64,000 nt of DNA from Desulfobacter hydrogenophilus (GCF_004319545.1 NZ_CP036313.1:1614501-1678500); one strand, 5' to 3'. Shown: positions 25,877-34,441, counted from the stretch's first letter. A program made the numbers and translations. Notes: generated by a model from the sequence alone, not told the origin.

Positions 25877-27223
25877 ATGCTAAACTTTAATCCAACCAAA
25901 GCACAGATTGAACTGCAGAAAAAAGCAAGATCGTTTGCCATTGATCATGTACTGCCTGAGGCCTGGCATTATGATATTAAAGATGAAACTCCGGTACATA
26001 TTCTCAAAGGGGCCTTTACACAGGGGCTGTCCCACAGTGATATTCCGGTGGCTTATGGTGGTAAGGGTTTCGGCATCATTGAGGGTTGTGTTATATCAGA
26101 GGAAATCTCCGCGGCCTGCCCTGGAATCGCCACCTCCATTTTTGACAATTCTCTGGGAATGAAACCCCTCATTCTGTCTTCAAATGAAGCATTAAAGAAA
26201 GAATATCTACCCCGGTTTGCAAAGGAATTTAAACTGATCAGTTTTGCAACATCTGAGCCCACCCTTGGATCAGATGTCTCAGCGATCCGGTGCATGGCTA
26301 AACCCGATGGGAACGACTATATTCTCAACGGCACTAAATACTGGGTAACCAATGGGGGAATTGCAGATTATTACAGTATTTTTGCAACCATTAATCCAGA
26401 TACAAAACATGAAGGGATCTGTGCCTTTTTTATTGATCGAAAATGGCCGGGTGTTGAAGTGGGGCAACCTATTCCAAAAATGGGGCAACGATGTTCCAAT
26501 ACGGTGGGGGTTCATTTTAACAACGTCAGAGTCCCCAAAAAATATGTACTGGCGCCTCCCGGGGAAGGCTTCCTGCTTGCCATGAACACCTTTAACAGTA
26601 CGCGGCCGGTGATTGGGGCATTTGCCATCGGGGCTGCACGGTCAGCCTTTGAATATGCCATGGATTACGCGAAAAAACGCCAGGCCTTTGGCCAGAAAAT
26701 CGGCAACAACCAAGCCATCCAGTTTAAACTGGCTGACATGTATCAAAAAATTGAAACTTCACGACTCCTTGTTTTGAAAGCGGCCTGGGAATCTGACAAG
26801 GGTATGGACCCGACCCTCAATGCATCCATATCAAAATTTTATGCGACAGAAGCTTGTATCGAGGTGGTTGACGAGGCCCTTCAAATCCTTGGCGGATACG
26901 GATACACCAAGATGTTTCCTCTGGAAAAATTATACCGGGATGTTCGGCTTCTGAGGATTTATGAAGGCACTAGTGAGATCCAGAGAATGGTGGTTGCCGG
27001 TTATATCATGGGCGGGTATAAACCCGTGATGCCATCTCTTGAGGATATTCCCGTATATCATGAGGAAAATCTTTGTGAGGGCCCTTCTGCTGGCGGGGAA
27101 AAAGGAAAGATATGGCGGTGCCGGATCTGCGGCCATACCCACTATGAAAATGATCCTCCGGAAGTGTGCCCCTATTGTTTTTTTCCAGGCAAGGCATTCA
27201 AAAAAATAGGGGAATCAGCATAA
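25877..27223 (+). CDS. acyl-CoA dehydrogenase fused to a C-terminal rubredoxin-like domain
   Basis: Residues 1 to about 385 form an acyl-CoA dehydrogenase. It shows ISFATSEPTLGSDVSAI and YWVTNGG for FAD binding, and ILGGYGYTKMFPLEKLYRDVRLLRIYEGTSEIQ, with the conserved YEGTSEIQ motif. The C-terminal 45 residues hold a rubredoxin-type site with two cysteine pairs, CRICG and CPYC. The FAD of such dehydrogenases normally hands electrons to ETF. A tethered rubredoxin-type iron site offers a built-in electron acceptor or docking partner; that is inference. The substrate is unknown. AGGAGGAAAGG precedes the ATG and the upstream YiiX-like gene ends 5 bp before. Confidence 0.9.
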   Translation: MLNFNPTKAQIELQKKARSFAIDHVLPEAWHYDIKDETPVHILKGAFTQGLSHSDIPVAYGGKGFGIIEGCVISEEISAACPGIATSIFDNSLGMKPLILSSNEALKKEYLPRFAKEFKLISFATSEPTLGSDVSAIRCMAKPDGNDYILNGTKYWVTNGGIADYYSIFATINPDTKHEGICAFFIDRKWPGVEVGQPIPKMGQRCSNTVGVHFNNVRVPKKYVLAPPGEGFLLAMNTFNSTRPVIGAFAIGAARSAFEYAMDYAKKRQAFGQKIGNNQAIQFKLADMYQKIETSRLLVLKAAWESDKGMDPTLNASISKFYATEACIEVVDEALQILGGYGYTKMFPLEKLYRDVRLLRIYEGTSEIQRMVVAGYIMGGYKPVMPSLEDIPVYHEENLCEGPSAGGEKGKIWRCRICGHTHYENDPPEVCPYCFFPGKAFKKIGESA

Positions 27224-27305
27224 TGTTGGCTAGGCGTGCTTTTCCGGATAAAGCTGGCAGGCCGAGGACAAAAAATTGATAAAAACGGGGTCAGTCCCCT
27301 ATTAG

Positions 27306-27447
27306 CGAGGCAGAAATAACGCCGAATTTTGGTTCAGCTGCAAGGCGCATTAACGGTTGACTAACAGGCCTATTGGGCCTTTGATGCAACGAAGTAGATG
27401 GGCCAAAAGGCAAGCTATTTCGTTCAAGTTATTTAATCTGTGGTCCT
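27306..27447 (-). repeat. 162-bp long-hairpin repeat, copy 3, reversed and lacking one end
   Basis: Read on the minus strand from 27447, the sequence follows the same order as the other copies (AGGACCACAGATTAAATAACTTG, then the inner hairpin segment) up to CAGAAATAA at about 27306. There its distal end is lost or highly degraded. It lies between the acyl-CoA dehydrogenase and the next minus-strand gene. Divergence is greater here (for example GTTGACTAACAGGCC for the loop), so this copy is older. Confidence 0.8.
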
Positions 27448-27492
27448 AACGTATAAAGAGAGCCTGGCCTGAATGATTCCGAGCAGCGAAAC

Positions 27493-28440
27493 CTAAATAA
27501 AAGATTTCAAAGAATGATCAAAGGCGTTTTTCACCATGTCCGCAATGGTCCGGTCAACAGCCTGGGCTGCCATTTCAAGAAGGTCGGAAAAGGAGGGTTT
27601 AGATTTGTCCGCTCGTCCTTTATCCGTCTGATTTTCATCCACCAGGGGAGCCTCTTCATTGGCCTGTGCCTCACTTGCCTCATTCGCCTCCTGGGCCTTC
27701 TGGGTTTCCAGATAATGATCAAACAGGCCGCTTAAGGGTTCACGTGCCCGGGCCAGGGCGTCTTCCTGCTGTTTTTCCAGAAGCTCAGCCAGTTGATCCA
27801 TCAAAGAGGTTCCCAGATTACCGATCGTACGTGTGGCGGCGCCGTCATCGGTATCGTTACCCGCATCATCAGAATCCTCAAGATACCCTGCGGCCAGTTC
27901 CCGTCCCAGGGTACCAGTGGTGGCGGCCTGCTCTTCGCTGTACATGGCGTATCCAGACGTCACTGTAATATCGGCTTCATAGGAAGATATTGAGTCGTAA
28001 TATCCCATGCGCATGGCCTGGGAAACAGCATCTTGCAAATCTCCTTCCATCATCTCGCCGATAATGTTGTCCACACCGCTTATAATGGATTCAATATCCT
28101 CAAGTTCTTCTTCGTTCAAGTCCCCTTCCACCGTAAACGAAAAGGTCTCTCCGGTAGTTAAGGTAATCTCCCGAACATTGTACGAGGCTGCGGCATAGCC
28201 GTCTTCATTGCTGACCACGCCCCGGCTGCTGTATTCATAGGCTTCAAGGTCGGAATACTGGTTGGTGGACAGGGAAACCACATCCCCTTCCCGGGTCTGG
28301 ATGGTCAGTCCCGCATCAAGGCTTGAATAAGAAGCAACAGAAAGTTCGCTTGAACTTGAAGCGGTATTGGTGTTTGACGCTGCGGCCCGGTTGTGCAGGC
28401 CGTAGGCATTGGGGTTGGCTTGAGATACGCTGTTCATCAT
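27493..28440 (-). CDS. unrecognised acidic, serine-rich protein
   Basis: A 315-residue reading frame starting at ATG 28440 after GGAGAATA. The N-terminal third is rich in Ser, Asn and Thr (ASNTNTASSSSELSV) and the centre in Asp/Glu (LNEEELEDIESIIS). The C-terminus has amphipathic helices (FSDLLEMAAQAVDRTIADMVKNAFDH). There is no signal peptide or transmembrane segment. The composition and the MMNSVSQANPNAYGL start recall hook-length or flagellar-associated proteins of Desulfobacterota, but I cannot name a family. It appears monocistronic. Confidence 0.6.
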   Translation of the reverse strand: MMNSVSQANPNAYGLHNRAAASNTNTASSSSELSVASYSSLDAGLTIQTREGDVVSLSTNQYSDLEAYEYSSRGVVSNEDGYAAASYNVREITLTTGETFSFTVEGDLNEEELEDIESIISGVDNIIGEMMEGDLQDAVSQAMRMGYYDSISSYEADITVTSGYAMYSEEQAATTGTLGRELAAGYLEDSDDAGNDTDDGAATRTIGNLGTSLMDQLAELLEKQQEDALARAREPLSGLFDHYLETQKAQEANEASEAQANEEAPLVDENQTDKGRADKSKPSFSDLLEMAAQAVDRTIADMVKNAFDHSLKSFI

Positions 28441-28565
28441 TATTCTCCCGATTTAACAGTTTTTACGAATTTTTCTTTTCCTGGTTAAAGGTATCGGCCG
28501 CAATCGTAAAAACCTAAAATTTTTATGAATAAATATTGGAACAGTTCGGCAAACCGGTTTTGGAA

Positions 28566-30428
28566 TCAACCCTTCAGGGAGAGGGTAACATGGTAGACCC
28601 CGCCGTCAAGTTTTGATTTCAAAGGCAGGCCTGATTTCTCAAACACCTTGATCATGGGTTGGTTCTCGGGCAGAACCTCGGCATAGAGCTCTTCAAGCAT
28701 GCGTTTTTTCCCCTCCTCGACCAACAGCGACATCAAATAGGACCCCACGCCCGAACCCTGGTAATTCTCGTCTACCAGAAAAGCCACTTCTGCGGCTTTG
28801 CCGTCATCATTTTCAACCAGCCGCGCCTCGGCAACAATCCGGTTGTCGCCTTTTTTTCCACCAAAGCCCACCACGGAGAACTCTTTGGTATAGTCCACAT
28901 TAACATAGGCCTGCATTTTATCGTGCCCCATGGTTTTTACGGAATAAAAGAAGCGGTAAAATACCGTTTCAGTGGAGCAGCGGTAGAAAAAACGGCGCAT
29001 GGATTCTTCATACGAGGGCTTCATGGCCCGAAACCGCATGGTTTTATCACCCTTGAAGGTTTTGGTATGGGCAACATATGCTGGATACAGATGGGCGGAA
29101 CGGCTGACAAAAATTTGGTTGGAATAGAGGATCTTTTTTTCCCGGGCCATTTTAATCAAATCCTCTCGGTCGTCGGGATGGGCCACATCAATGATGGCCT
29201 GGGCCCGTTCCCGCAAAGGACGCCATTTGAGCAAGGCCACCCCGTATTCCGTGGCCAGCACATGAATGGATTCGCGCAACCGCAACTGGTTGACATGTTT
29301 CTCTATACTGAACAGGATATTGGACTCACCTTTTTCATTGCGGCTGGGCATACCGATGATGGTGTTGCCGTCCTTGGAGGCTTCTGCGGCCTTGTAAAAA
29401 TCAATACCTTCGCCGGGGCCCGAAATCACGGCGCCTGTCAAAGGGAAGCTCACCCTGCCCTGGAGATCGGCCTTGCGGCCTTCATATATGGCAACAAACT
29501 GGGGGTTGCTGGCAATGAGTTGGGGGTTACACACCCAGTCAATACCCTGAAATTCCACCAGCGGATTTTTATGCAGCCATGTCATCAGTTTCTTGGTGCC
29601 AAGGGCATAGGATGCCAAAGACTTCCCCCGGAACGGAGATTTGCGGCTATTGGTGACGGCCCCGGAATTGACAAGCTCTGCGGCTGCATCCGTAAAATAA
29701 AGGGAATGGATGCCCAGGTCTTTTTTATCCGACAAAAAAGGCACCAGCGCTTCGAACAAGGGACCAAGGGAGTAGTTGATGCAATCTCCGTCCCGGATTT
29801 CATTGGCCACATTGGCAGCCACCTTTTTCATCACATCGTTAACCGGTTCAGGCGTATAGGTGAGCGGCTCCCGATCCGAGCGCACCAGAAGATCGAATTC
29901 TTCTATGGAAACAAAGGTATCCCCATAGGTAAAGGGCATTGCCTCATTCACCTCACCCACCACAAGACTTGCCTTGGACATGGCTTCCCTTGCCACATCC
30001 ACGGCAAGGCCCAAGCTGCAATACCCGGCATCATTGGGCGGGGTGATCTGAATAAAAGCCACATCCACATTGATTCTGCCGGACCTGATGATTTTCGGAA
30101 TCTCCGAGGTATATGCCGGGATAAGATCCACCTGACCGCTGGAAATGGTATCCCAGGCCACATATCCCCCTGAAAAAAATGTTTTCAACCGGTAATTAGG
30201 GGCATGAAGACGGTCGATGGATAAAATGGTTTCCCCCAACACAGCCAGCTGCATCAACTCAAGGTCCCTGATATTGTGTTTGTCCACATCAAGCAATGTG
30301 CGGATCAGTCTTCTTGGCGTAGCCGGCCCTGTGCCGATGAAAACGGTCATTCCCGGCCGGATATGATTTAAAACTTTATCCGGGGGTACAAGACTTCGCT
30401 CCCAGTTGCTCAAATTTTTCTCGGACAT
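28566..30428 (-). CDS. acetyl-CoA hydrolase/CoA-transferase fused to a GNAT acetyltransferase domain
   Basis: The 620-residue product has an N-terminal class I CoA-transferase module of the 4-hydroxybutyrate/acetyl-CoA-hydrolase group, about residues 1-440. Landmarks are FIGTGPATPRRL, INYSLGPLFEALVPFL and SGPGEGIDFYKAAEASKDG. A C-terminal GNAT module covers about 460-620, with DENYQGSGVGSYLM as the acetyl-CoA-binding loop. The two-part protein is a known architecture in anaerobes. The enzyme may exchange CoA among short-chain acids, while the GNAT part may regulate by protein acetylation; neither is shown here. GGGAGTAATTT precedes the ATG. Confidence 0.85.
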   Translation of the reverse strand: MSEKNLSNWERSLVPPDKVLNHIRPGMTVFIGTGPATPRRLIRTLLDVDKHNIRDLELMQLAVLGETILSIDRLHAPNYRLKTFFSGGYVAWDTISSGQVDLIPAYTSEIPKIIRSGRINVDVAFIQITPPNDAGYCSLGLAVDVAREAMSKASLVVGEVNEAMPFTYGDTFVSIEEFDLLVRSDREPLTYTPEPVNDVMKKVAANVANEIRDGDCINYSLGPLFEALVPFLSDKKDLGIHSLYFTDAAAELVNSGAVTNSRKSPFRGKSLASYALGTKKLMTWLHKNPLVEFQGIDWVCNPQLIASNPQFVAIYEGRKADLQGRVSFPLTGAVISGPGEGIDFYKAAEASKDGNTIIGMPSRNEKGESNILFSIEKHVNQLRLRESIHVLATEYGVALLKWRPLRERAQAIIDVAHPDDREDLIKMAREKKILYSNQIFVSRSAHLYPAYVAHTKTFKGDKTMRFRAMKPSYEESMRRFFYRCSTETVFYRFFYSVKTMGHDKMQAYVNVDYTKEFSVVGFGGKKGDNRIVAEARLVENDDGKAAEVAFLVDENYQGSGVGSYLMSLLVEEGKKRMLEELYAEVLPENQPMIKVFEKSGLPLKSKLDGGVYHVTLSLKG

Positions 30429-30550
30429 AAATTACTCCCTGTAATGAAATGCATAGATATCTATTTTATCAGCTAAATGGGGTGTAATCAAGACAGGCTT
30501 TGGCCATTGCTCAATGCAGATTCACCCTCCCGGGGTTTTTGTTGCGTTTG

Positions 30551-30686
30551 CGGCCAGCACAAACAGCTGTGCGTCATGGGTTTTAAAGGTAACAAGGTTT
30601 TCCATTTTTTCATCGGCCCAAAAGCAGTGCACGGGACGGATTATGCCGGCATGGGTGACCAACCGGGTATGCGATGACAGGGACAG
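30551..30686 (-). pseudogene. fragment of a histidine-phosphatase gene
   Basis: The 136-bp segment aligns without gaps to 33853-33988, the 3' part of the phosphatase gene at 33818-34441, with about 14 differences (near 90 percent identity). The encoded stretch reads SHTRLVTHAGIIRPVHCFWADEK, against SHTLLVTHAGVIRAMRCFWAGEK in the intact gene. It lacks the N-terminal RHG half. A larger frame (30522-30728) surrounds it but the extra residues are unrelated. Confidence 0.8.
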
Positions 30687-30814
30687 CCAGGTAGGGTGGG
30701 CAAACGCACTCGTTGCCCACCATCGCATGAAAAATAGGGATCAAGGCTTGAGAAATAATATTTTAAGACCTAACCCGAAAAAATGATCCCAAAATCCATT
30801 CAGCAACCAAGCGG

Positions 30815-32011
30815 TCAACTGCCTCTATTCCCGAGACTTTTGGCCCTTTTGGCAAACAGGAGCCAGAGAACCAGCATGGCGCCGCCACTGATGGTGGCGA
30901 GCAGGCCGATGATACGGATTTTGTCCGCCCAGTCCAGGGCAATGAACCACATGGCAATCGCACCCAGCAGGAAGTAGATGAAAATCAGCAGTGAAGAGGC
31001 AGCACCAGCGTGCCGGTCCACCTGTTCCAGTACCAAGTTGTTGCTGGGCGGGCGACTCAGACCGAAGGAAAAGGAGATCACCACCATGGGCAGGGCAAGA
31101 CCCCAGGGGCCGGGCAGCCACCGGGTGAGCATTGCCGCACCGCCGGCCAGGATTCCGGCAAACCCCATGGTGAGCAGTTTTTGCGATCCCAGCAGGCCCA
31201 GCAACCGCATGCAGGCGAAGGAGCCGGCCATGATGGCCATGGCGTTCAGGGCGAAAAAATAACCAAAGACCTGCTCGGACAACCCGAACCGGGTGATGTA
31301 GATATCGGCCGAGCCACCGATAAAGGCAAAATGAGGCACAACAATGATAGACATCATCAGGGCAAAACCGAGGTACCGCCGGTTGGCGAGCAGTTCAAAA
31401 TAGATCCCGGCCGTCTCCCGGACGCTGTTTGCTGACGGGGTTTTCAGGGTTTCGGGCATGCGCAATACCCCGATCCAGCCAATGGCCGCTATCACCGCCT
31501 GGATCACGAAGACCCATCGCCAGGAAAACCAGGTCAACACCCATCCGCCGAACACGGGTGCCAGCATTGGCGCCAGGGCCATTATTACTCCCATATAGGC
31601 CAGGATCCTCGCCCGTTCATGGCCCTTAAAGATATCCTTGGTAATGGCCAAGGCCAGGGTGGCGGCCGAGGCAGCCCCGGCGGCCTGTAGCACCCGGAAC
31701 ACGATCAAGCCAACGATGCCGGTGGAAAGCCCGCAGAGCAGACTGGCGACGATAAACAGGCCGATACCGGCCAGCAGCAGCGGCCGTCGGCCGTACCGGT
31801 CGGACAAGGGTCCGTAAAACAGAAGCGACACACAATAGCTGACAAAAAAACCAACCAGGGTCAAATTGACCACGGCCAGGGGCTGGTGCCACGCTTTCTG
31901 GAGCAAAGGGATGGCCGGCAGGTACATGTCGGTGGAAAGGGGCGGAAAGGCCGACAGCAGGGCCAGCAGCAGCAGGAACCGATTTTGGTTTATCACTCTT
32001 ACGATTTTCAT
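30815..32011 (-). CDS. Bcr/CflA-type multidrug efflux transporter (MFS)
   Basis: A 398-residue inner-membrane protein with about twelve hydrophobic segments. It carries Bcr/CflA markers: PPLSTDMYLPAIPLL in the first helix, PLSDRYGRRPLLLAGI in the cytoplasmic loop after helix 2, and GAASAATLALAITKDIF. Members export drugs such as bicyclomycin, or metabolites, by proton antiport. The start has AAAAGGCTT upstream. The gene lies within a recombined patch between the phosphatase fragment and the RAYT remnant, and may have come with it. Confidence 0.88.
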   Translation of the reverse strand: MKIVRVINQNRFLLLLALLSAFPPLSTDMYLPAIPLLQKAWHQPLAVVNLTLVGFFVSYCVSLLFYGPLSDRYGRRPLLLAGIGLFIVASLLCGLSTGIVGLIVFRVLQAAGAASAATLALAITKDIFKGHERARILAYMGVIMALAPMLAPVFGGWVLTWFSWRWVFVIQAVIAAIGWIGVLRMPETLKTPSANSVRETAGIYFELLANRRYLGFALMMSIIVVPHFAFIGGSADIYITRFGLSEQVFGYFFALNAMAIMAGSFACMRLLGLLGSQKLLTMGFAGILAGGAAMLTRWLPGPWGLALPMVVISFSFGLSRPPSNNLVLEQVDRHAGAASSLLIFIYFLLGAIAMWFIALDWADKIRIIGLLATISGGAMLVLWLLFAKRAKSLGNRGS

Positions 32012-32297
32012 AAGCCTTTTATTTCACTATAAAAATAGAAAAACGGCAGGCATTTTTGCCGGCCGCTTTCAGTGTCATCTTTTCGAGCCAGGGCAACACA
32101 GCTTCGTTACCGCAAGTGCTCACAGGGCGTCACGCCAAGGCGTGACTGCGTTCCCGAAGGATAGGAACTGCATTTTTTGTCAAGCAAAATATAACAAAGG
32201 ATAAAAGGATTATCAAGAGCCCCAAACATGAAATAGGTCTGGTCTTGAAAAATAAGATCTATCATGATACAGAAACGACATTACGGCTTGCCTCCTT

Positions 32298-32322
32298 AGG
32301 ACCGCAGATTAAATAACTTGAA
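32298..32322 (+). repeat. truncated end of the 162-bp repeat, copy 4
   Basis: AGGACCGCAGATTAAATAAC followed by TTGAA matches the left 25 bp of the repeat exactly, then breaks off directly into RAYT-like coding sequence (GCGGTTTATCACATG). The rest of the repeat is absent. Confidence 0.85.
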
Positions 32323-32324
32323 GC

Positions 32325-32640
32325 GGTTTATCACATGACTGACCACGGAAACGCCCAGGAACGGTGTCTTCCTGGAAGACTAAGACGGTTTTCTGGAAAT
32401 ATTATATGACACTTGCCAACAATATAACTGGTTATGTCATGCGTTATGCCTAATGAACAACCATTACCACCTTCTTATCCGAAACCATTGATCCTACACG
32501 TTCCCGCGGTATGAGACATCTCAACGCAGTTTACACACAGTCGTTCAACCGCAGGCATAACAGGGTAGGGCATATTTTTCAGGGCCGGTACAAAGCCACA
32601 TTGGTTCAAAAAGAGCCCCATCTGCTGGCGTTATGCCGGT
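32325..32640 (+). pseudogene. RAYT (REP-associated tyrosine transposase, Y1/HUH) remnant
   Basis: Translation across at least three frame changes and one stop restores the family order. YHMTDHGNAQE is followed by FLEILYDTCQQYNWLCHA. Then NHYHLLI carries the HUH metal-binding histidines, and ETIDPTRSRGMRHLNAVYTQ leads into NRRHNRVGHIFQGRYKATLV, ending at HLLALCR. These are hallmark RAYT/IS200-like segments. The C-terminal third is missing, because the sequence switches at about 32640 to an unrelated exported-protein gene. The N-terminus is cut by the repeat end at 32322. It cannot be functional. Confidence 0.85.
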
Positions 32641-32657
32641 TAACAAAGGGAAACGCT

Positions 32658-33800
32658 ATGAAATTTTTAAAAATAAGCCTGTTACTTCTAATTTCTTTCT
32701 TGCAGGTGCCCGCGACCTACAGTAAAGAAACAACAGTTTTCACACAGGGAACTGCGGTTATTCATCAAGAGCAAAAAATCAGCTCTTTAAAAGAGAACAC
32801 AACCAACTTTAAACAGGATGCTCAACTGATTCGTGATACCTATGAAAGATTTTTATTTACTTTAACGGCGGTTAAAGCCGGCCATTACGGGCTGAGAATG
32901 TATCGTCAGTCACTGGATAGCAAATACCAGGCAACGATCTGGTCAGATATGGCAAGGGTTGCCAGTCAGCTGAATAAGTCTGCCGGCGAAATTTATACGC
33001 CTGAGCAAATTCAGGCTCATTCCAACAAGCTTATTGCCGGTTATGTTGATGAAACCGGCGAACGTAGTCAATTACGTTATGCCGCGACCAAAGAGATACC
33101 GGATTATCTTTACGTTGCTGTTTCATTGCTTGGTTCAATGGCGCGGGTAGATGAATATGGTCTGAAACACCGTGAAGATGCCAAACTGCGTCAGGTTATC
33201 CGCCGTTATGATTTTAGCAGGTTCGTCAGCGATGCCACCATGATTAAAGCCTGGGCTGCGCAGCTGGCCAATCAGGTGTACTGGCTGCGTCAACTGGGTG
33301 AACAGGATGTTGTCGATGAGTTTATTAGCGTATTCAGGAAAACCTACCCGGACAGTCTTGACGCTCAACTCTCAACGCAGCAGTTCGGTAATAAAATTTA
33401 TGGTTTAACCCATATTATCTTTGCAGCATCAGGTTATTACCAGCATCCTGTTAACGAGTCGGATTTCCAGTGGATATATGACTATTATCGCCACAACATC
33501 GATACCATTATCACCCGGGCGAAAGAAGATGTGATTGTAGAGGTCGGAATCAACTTCCTGCTGGCGGGCTTGGATGATGATCCTGTTGTTGTGAAAACAC
33601 AAAAGGCGATTCAACAGTCTATCAATCGTGAACATGGTCTGCTGCCGTCGGTGACAGGTGAAGTAGACTTAAAAGACGGTGAACACCGCAATGTGCTGGC
33701 TATTATGCTGCTTGATTGGCAGGGCGTGCATGCCGCGCCCACCATTACAACCCAGCCTGAGATGTTTTCTGATCTGCCTTATGGGTTAGTGGCTAAATAA
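32658..33800 (+). CDS. exported protein of unknown function, likely acquired
   Basis: From the ATG at 32658 (after AAAGGGAAACGCT) the product is 380 residues. It begins with a signal peptide (MKFLKISLLLLISFLQVPA). The open frame extends upstream into the RAYT remnant only by accident. The mature part is alpha-helical in appearance, with segments such as AGHYGLRMYRQSLDSKYQA, PDYLYVAVSLLGSMARVDEYG and YGLTHIIFAASGYYQHP. It resembles an uncharacterised family of Vibrio/Shewanella-type bacteria, possibly DUF3541, from memory and unverified. Codon use and base composition look more gammaproteobacterial than its neighbours. Together with the adjacent transposase remnant this suggests horizontal acquisition. 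Confidence 0.7.
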   Translation: MKFLKISLLLLISFLQVPATYSKETTVFTQGTAVIHQEQKISSLKENTTNFKQDAQLIRDTYERFLFTLTAVKAGHYGLRMYRQSLDSKYQATIWSDMARVASQLNKSAGEIYTPEQIQAHSNKLIAGYVDETGERSQLRYAATKEIPDYLYVAVSLLGSMARVDEYGLKHREDAKLRQVIRRYDFSRFVSDATMIKAWAAQLANQVYWLRQLGEQDVVDEFISVFRKTYPDSLDAQLSTQQFGNKIYGLTHIIFAASGYYQHPVNESDFQWIYDYYRHNIDTIITRAKEDVIVEVGINFLLAGLDDDPVVVKTQKAIQQSINREHGLLPSVTGEVDLKDGEHRNVLAIMLLDWQGVHAAPTITTQPEMFSDLPYGLVAK

Positions 33801-33817
33801 AATATCTCGTTACTCTT

Positions 33818-34441
33818 TTATCGTATAGAGAATAAATAATTGTTACTGCGAACGGCCAGCACAAACAGCTGGCCGTAATGGGTTTTAAAGGAGAGAAGGG
33901 TTTCCATTTTTTCACCGGCCCAAAAGCAGCGCATGGCCCGGATTACGCCGGCATGGGTGACCAACAGGGTATGCGATGACAGGGACAGTTCACTGAAAAA
34001 AAGAGACGCCCGCTGGAAAAGGTCTTTGAAGCTTTCTCCGGCCGGGGGTCGGAAACCGTAAATATCCCGGCCCCGCTGTTCAAAAAGATCCGGATAGTTG
34101 GTTTTGATGTGCTCAAAGTCCTGACCGTCCCAGTCTCCCAGGTTGATTTCGTTGAGGCGGCGGTCGATAATGGGTGCGCTGTCAGGGTAGGCAAGGGCTG
34201 CTGTTTCCCGGCACCGGGTTAAGGCCGAGGTGTAAACCTGTTTGAAACGGATAGCGGCCAAGGGAACCTGCCACCTTCTGGCCTGTTCCCGGCCTGTGTC
34301 GTCCAGGGGAATGTCGGTGCAGCCGATGAACCTGCGGGTGCCGTGCCCCTCGATCTGACCGTGGCGCAGGATGAAGAGCAAGGGGCCTTTATCCGAGAAT
34401 TTCCCCGAGAGATCGGCCGGCAGCTGATTCGATCCGGGCAT
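33818..34441 (-). CDS. histidine phosphatase (phosphoglycerate-mutase-like) of the mop operon
   Basis: The ATG at 34441 (MPGSNQLPADL) gives 207 residues; the longer upstream frame is a shadow of the previous gene. The catalytic motif FILRHGQIEG and the second histidine in VTHAGVIRAM define the superfamily. GWDGQDFEHIKTNYPDLFEQRG, read as LGDWDGQDF in the protein, matches the alpha-ribazole phosphatase/CobC-like subgroup. It overlaps the end of the nucleotidyltransferase-HD gene by 53 bp and is the last gene of the ten-gene operon. I infer dephosphorylation of a nucleotide or cofactor intermediate. A fragment of a close paralogue lies 3.3 kb away. Confidence 0.8.
   Translation of the reverse strand: MPGSNQLPADLSGKFSDKGPLLFILRHGQIEGHGTRRFIGCTDIPLDDTGREQARRWQVPLAAIRFKQVYTSALTRCRETAALAYPDSAPIIDRRLNEINLGDWDGQDFEHIKTNYPDLFEQRGRDIYGFRPPAGESFKDLFQRASLFFSELSLSSHTLLVTHAGVIRAMRCFWAGEKMETLLSFKTHYGQLFVLAVRSNNYLFSIR

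Noticed and set aside
28659..30173. 504-codon plus-strand open frame antisense to the CoA-transferase gene
   Set aside because: Its codons are simply the complement of a well-supported gene; no known motif is present. Similar antisense frames at 37754-38878 and 38875-40314 were rejected for the same reason.
32511..32657. Fused protein starting with RAYT-like residues and continuing into the exported protein
   Set aside because: The upstream part belongs to a broken transposase. A signal peptide cannot lie in the middle of a functional fusion. The ATG at 32658 has its own ribosome-binding site.
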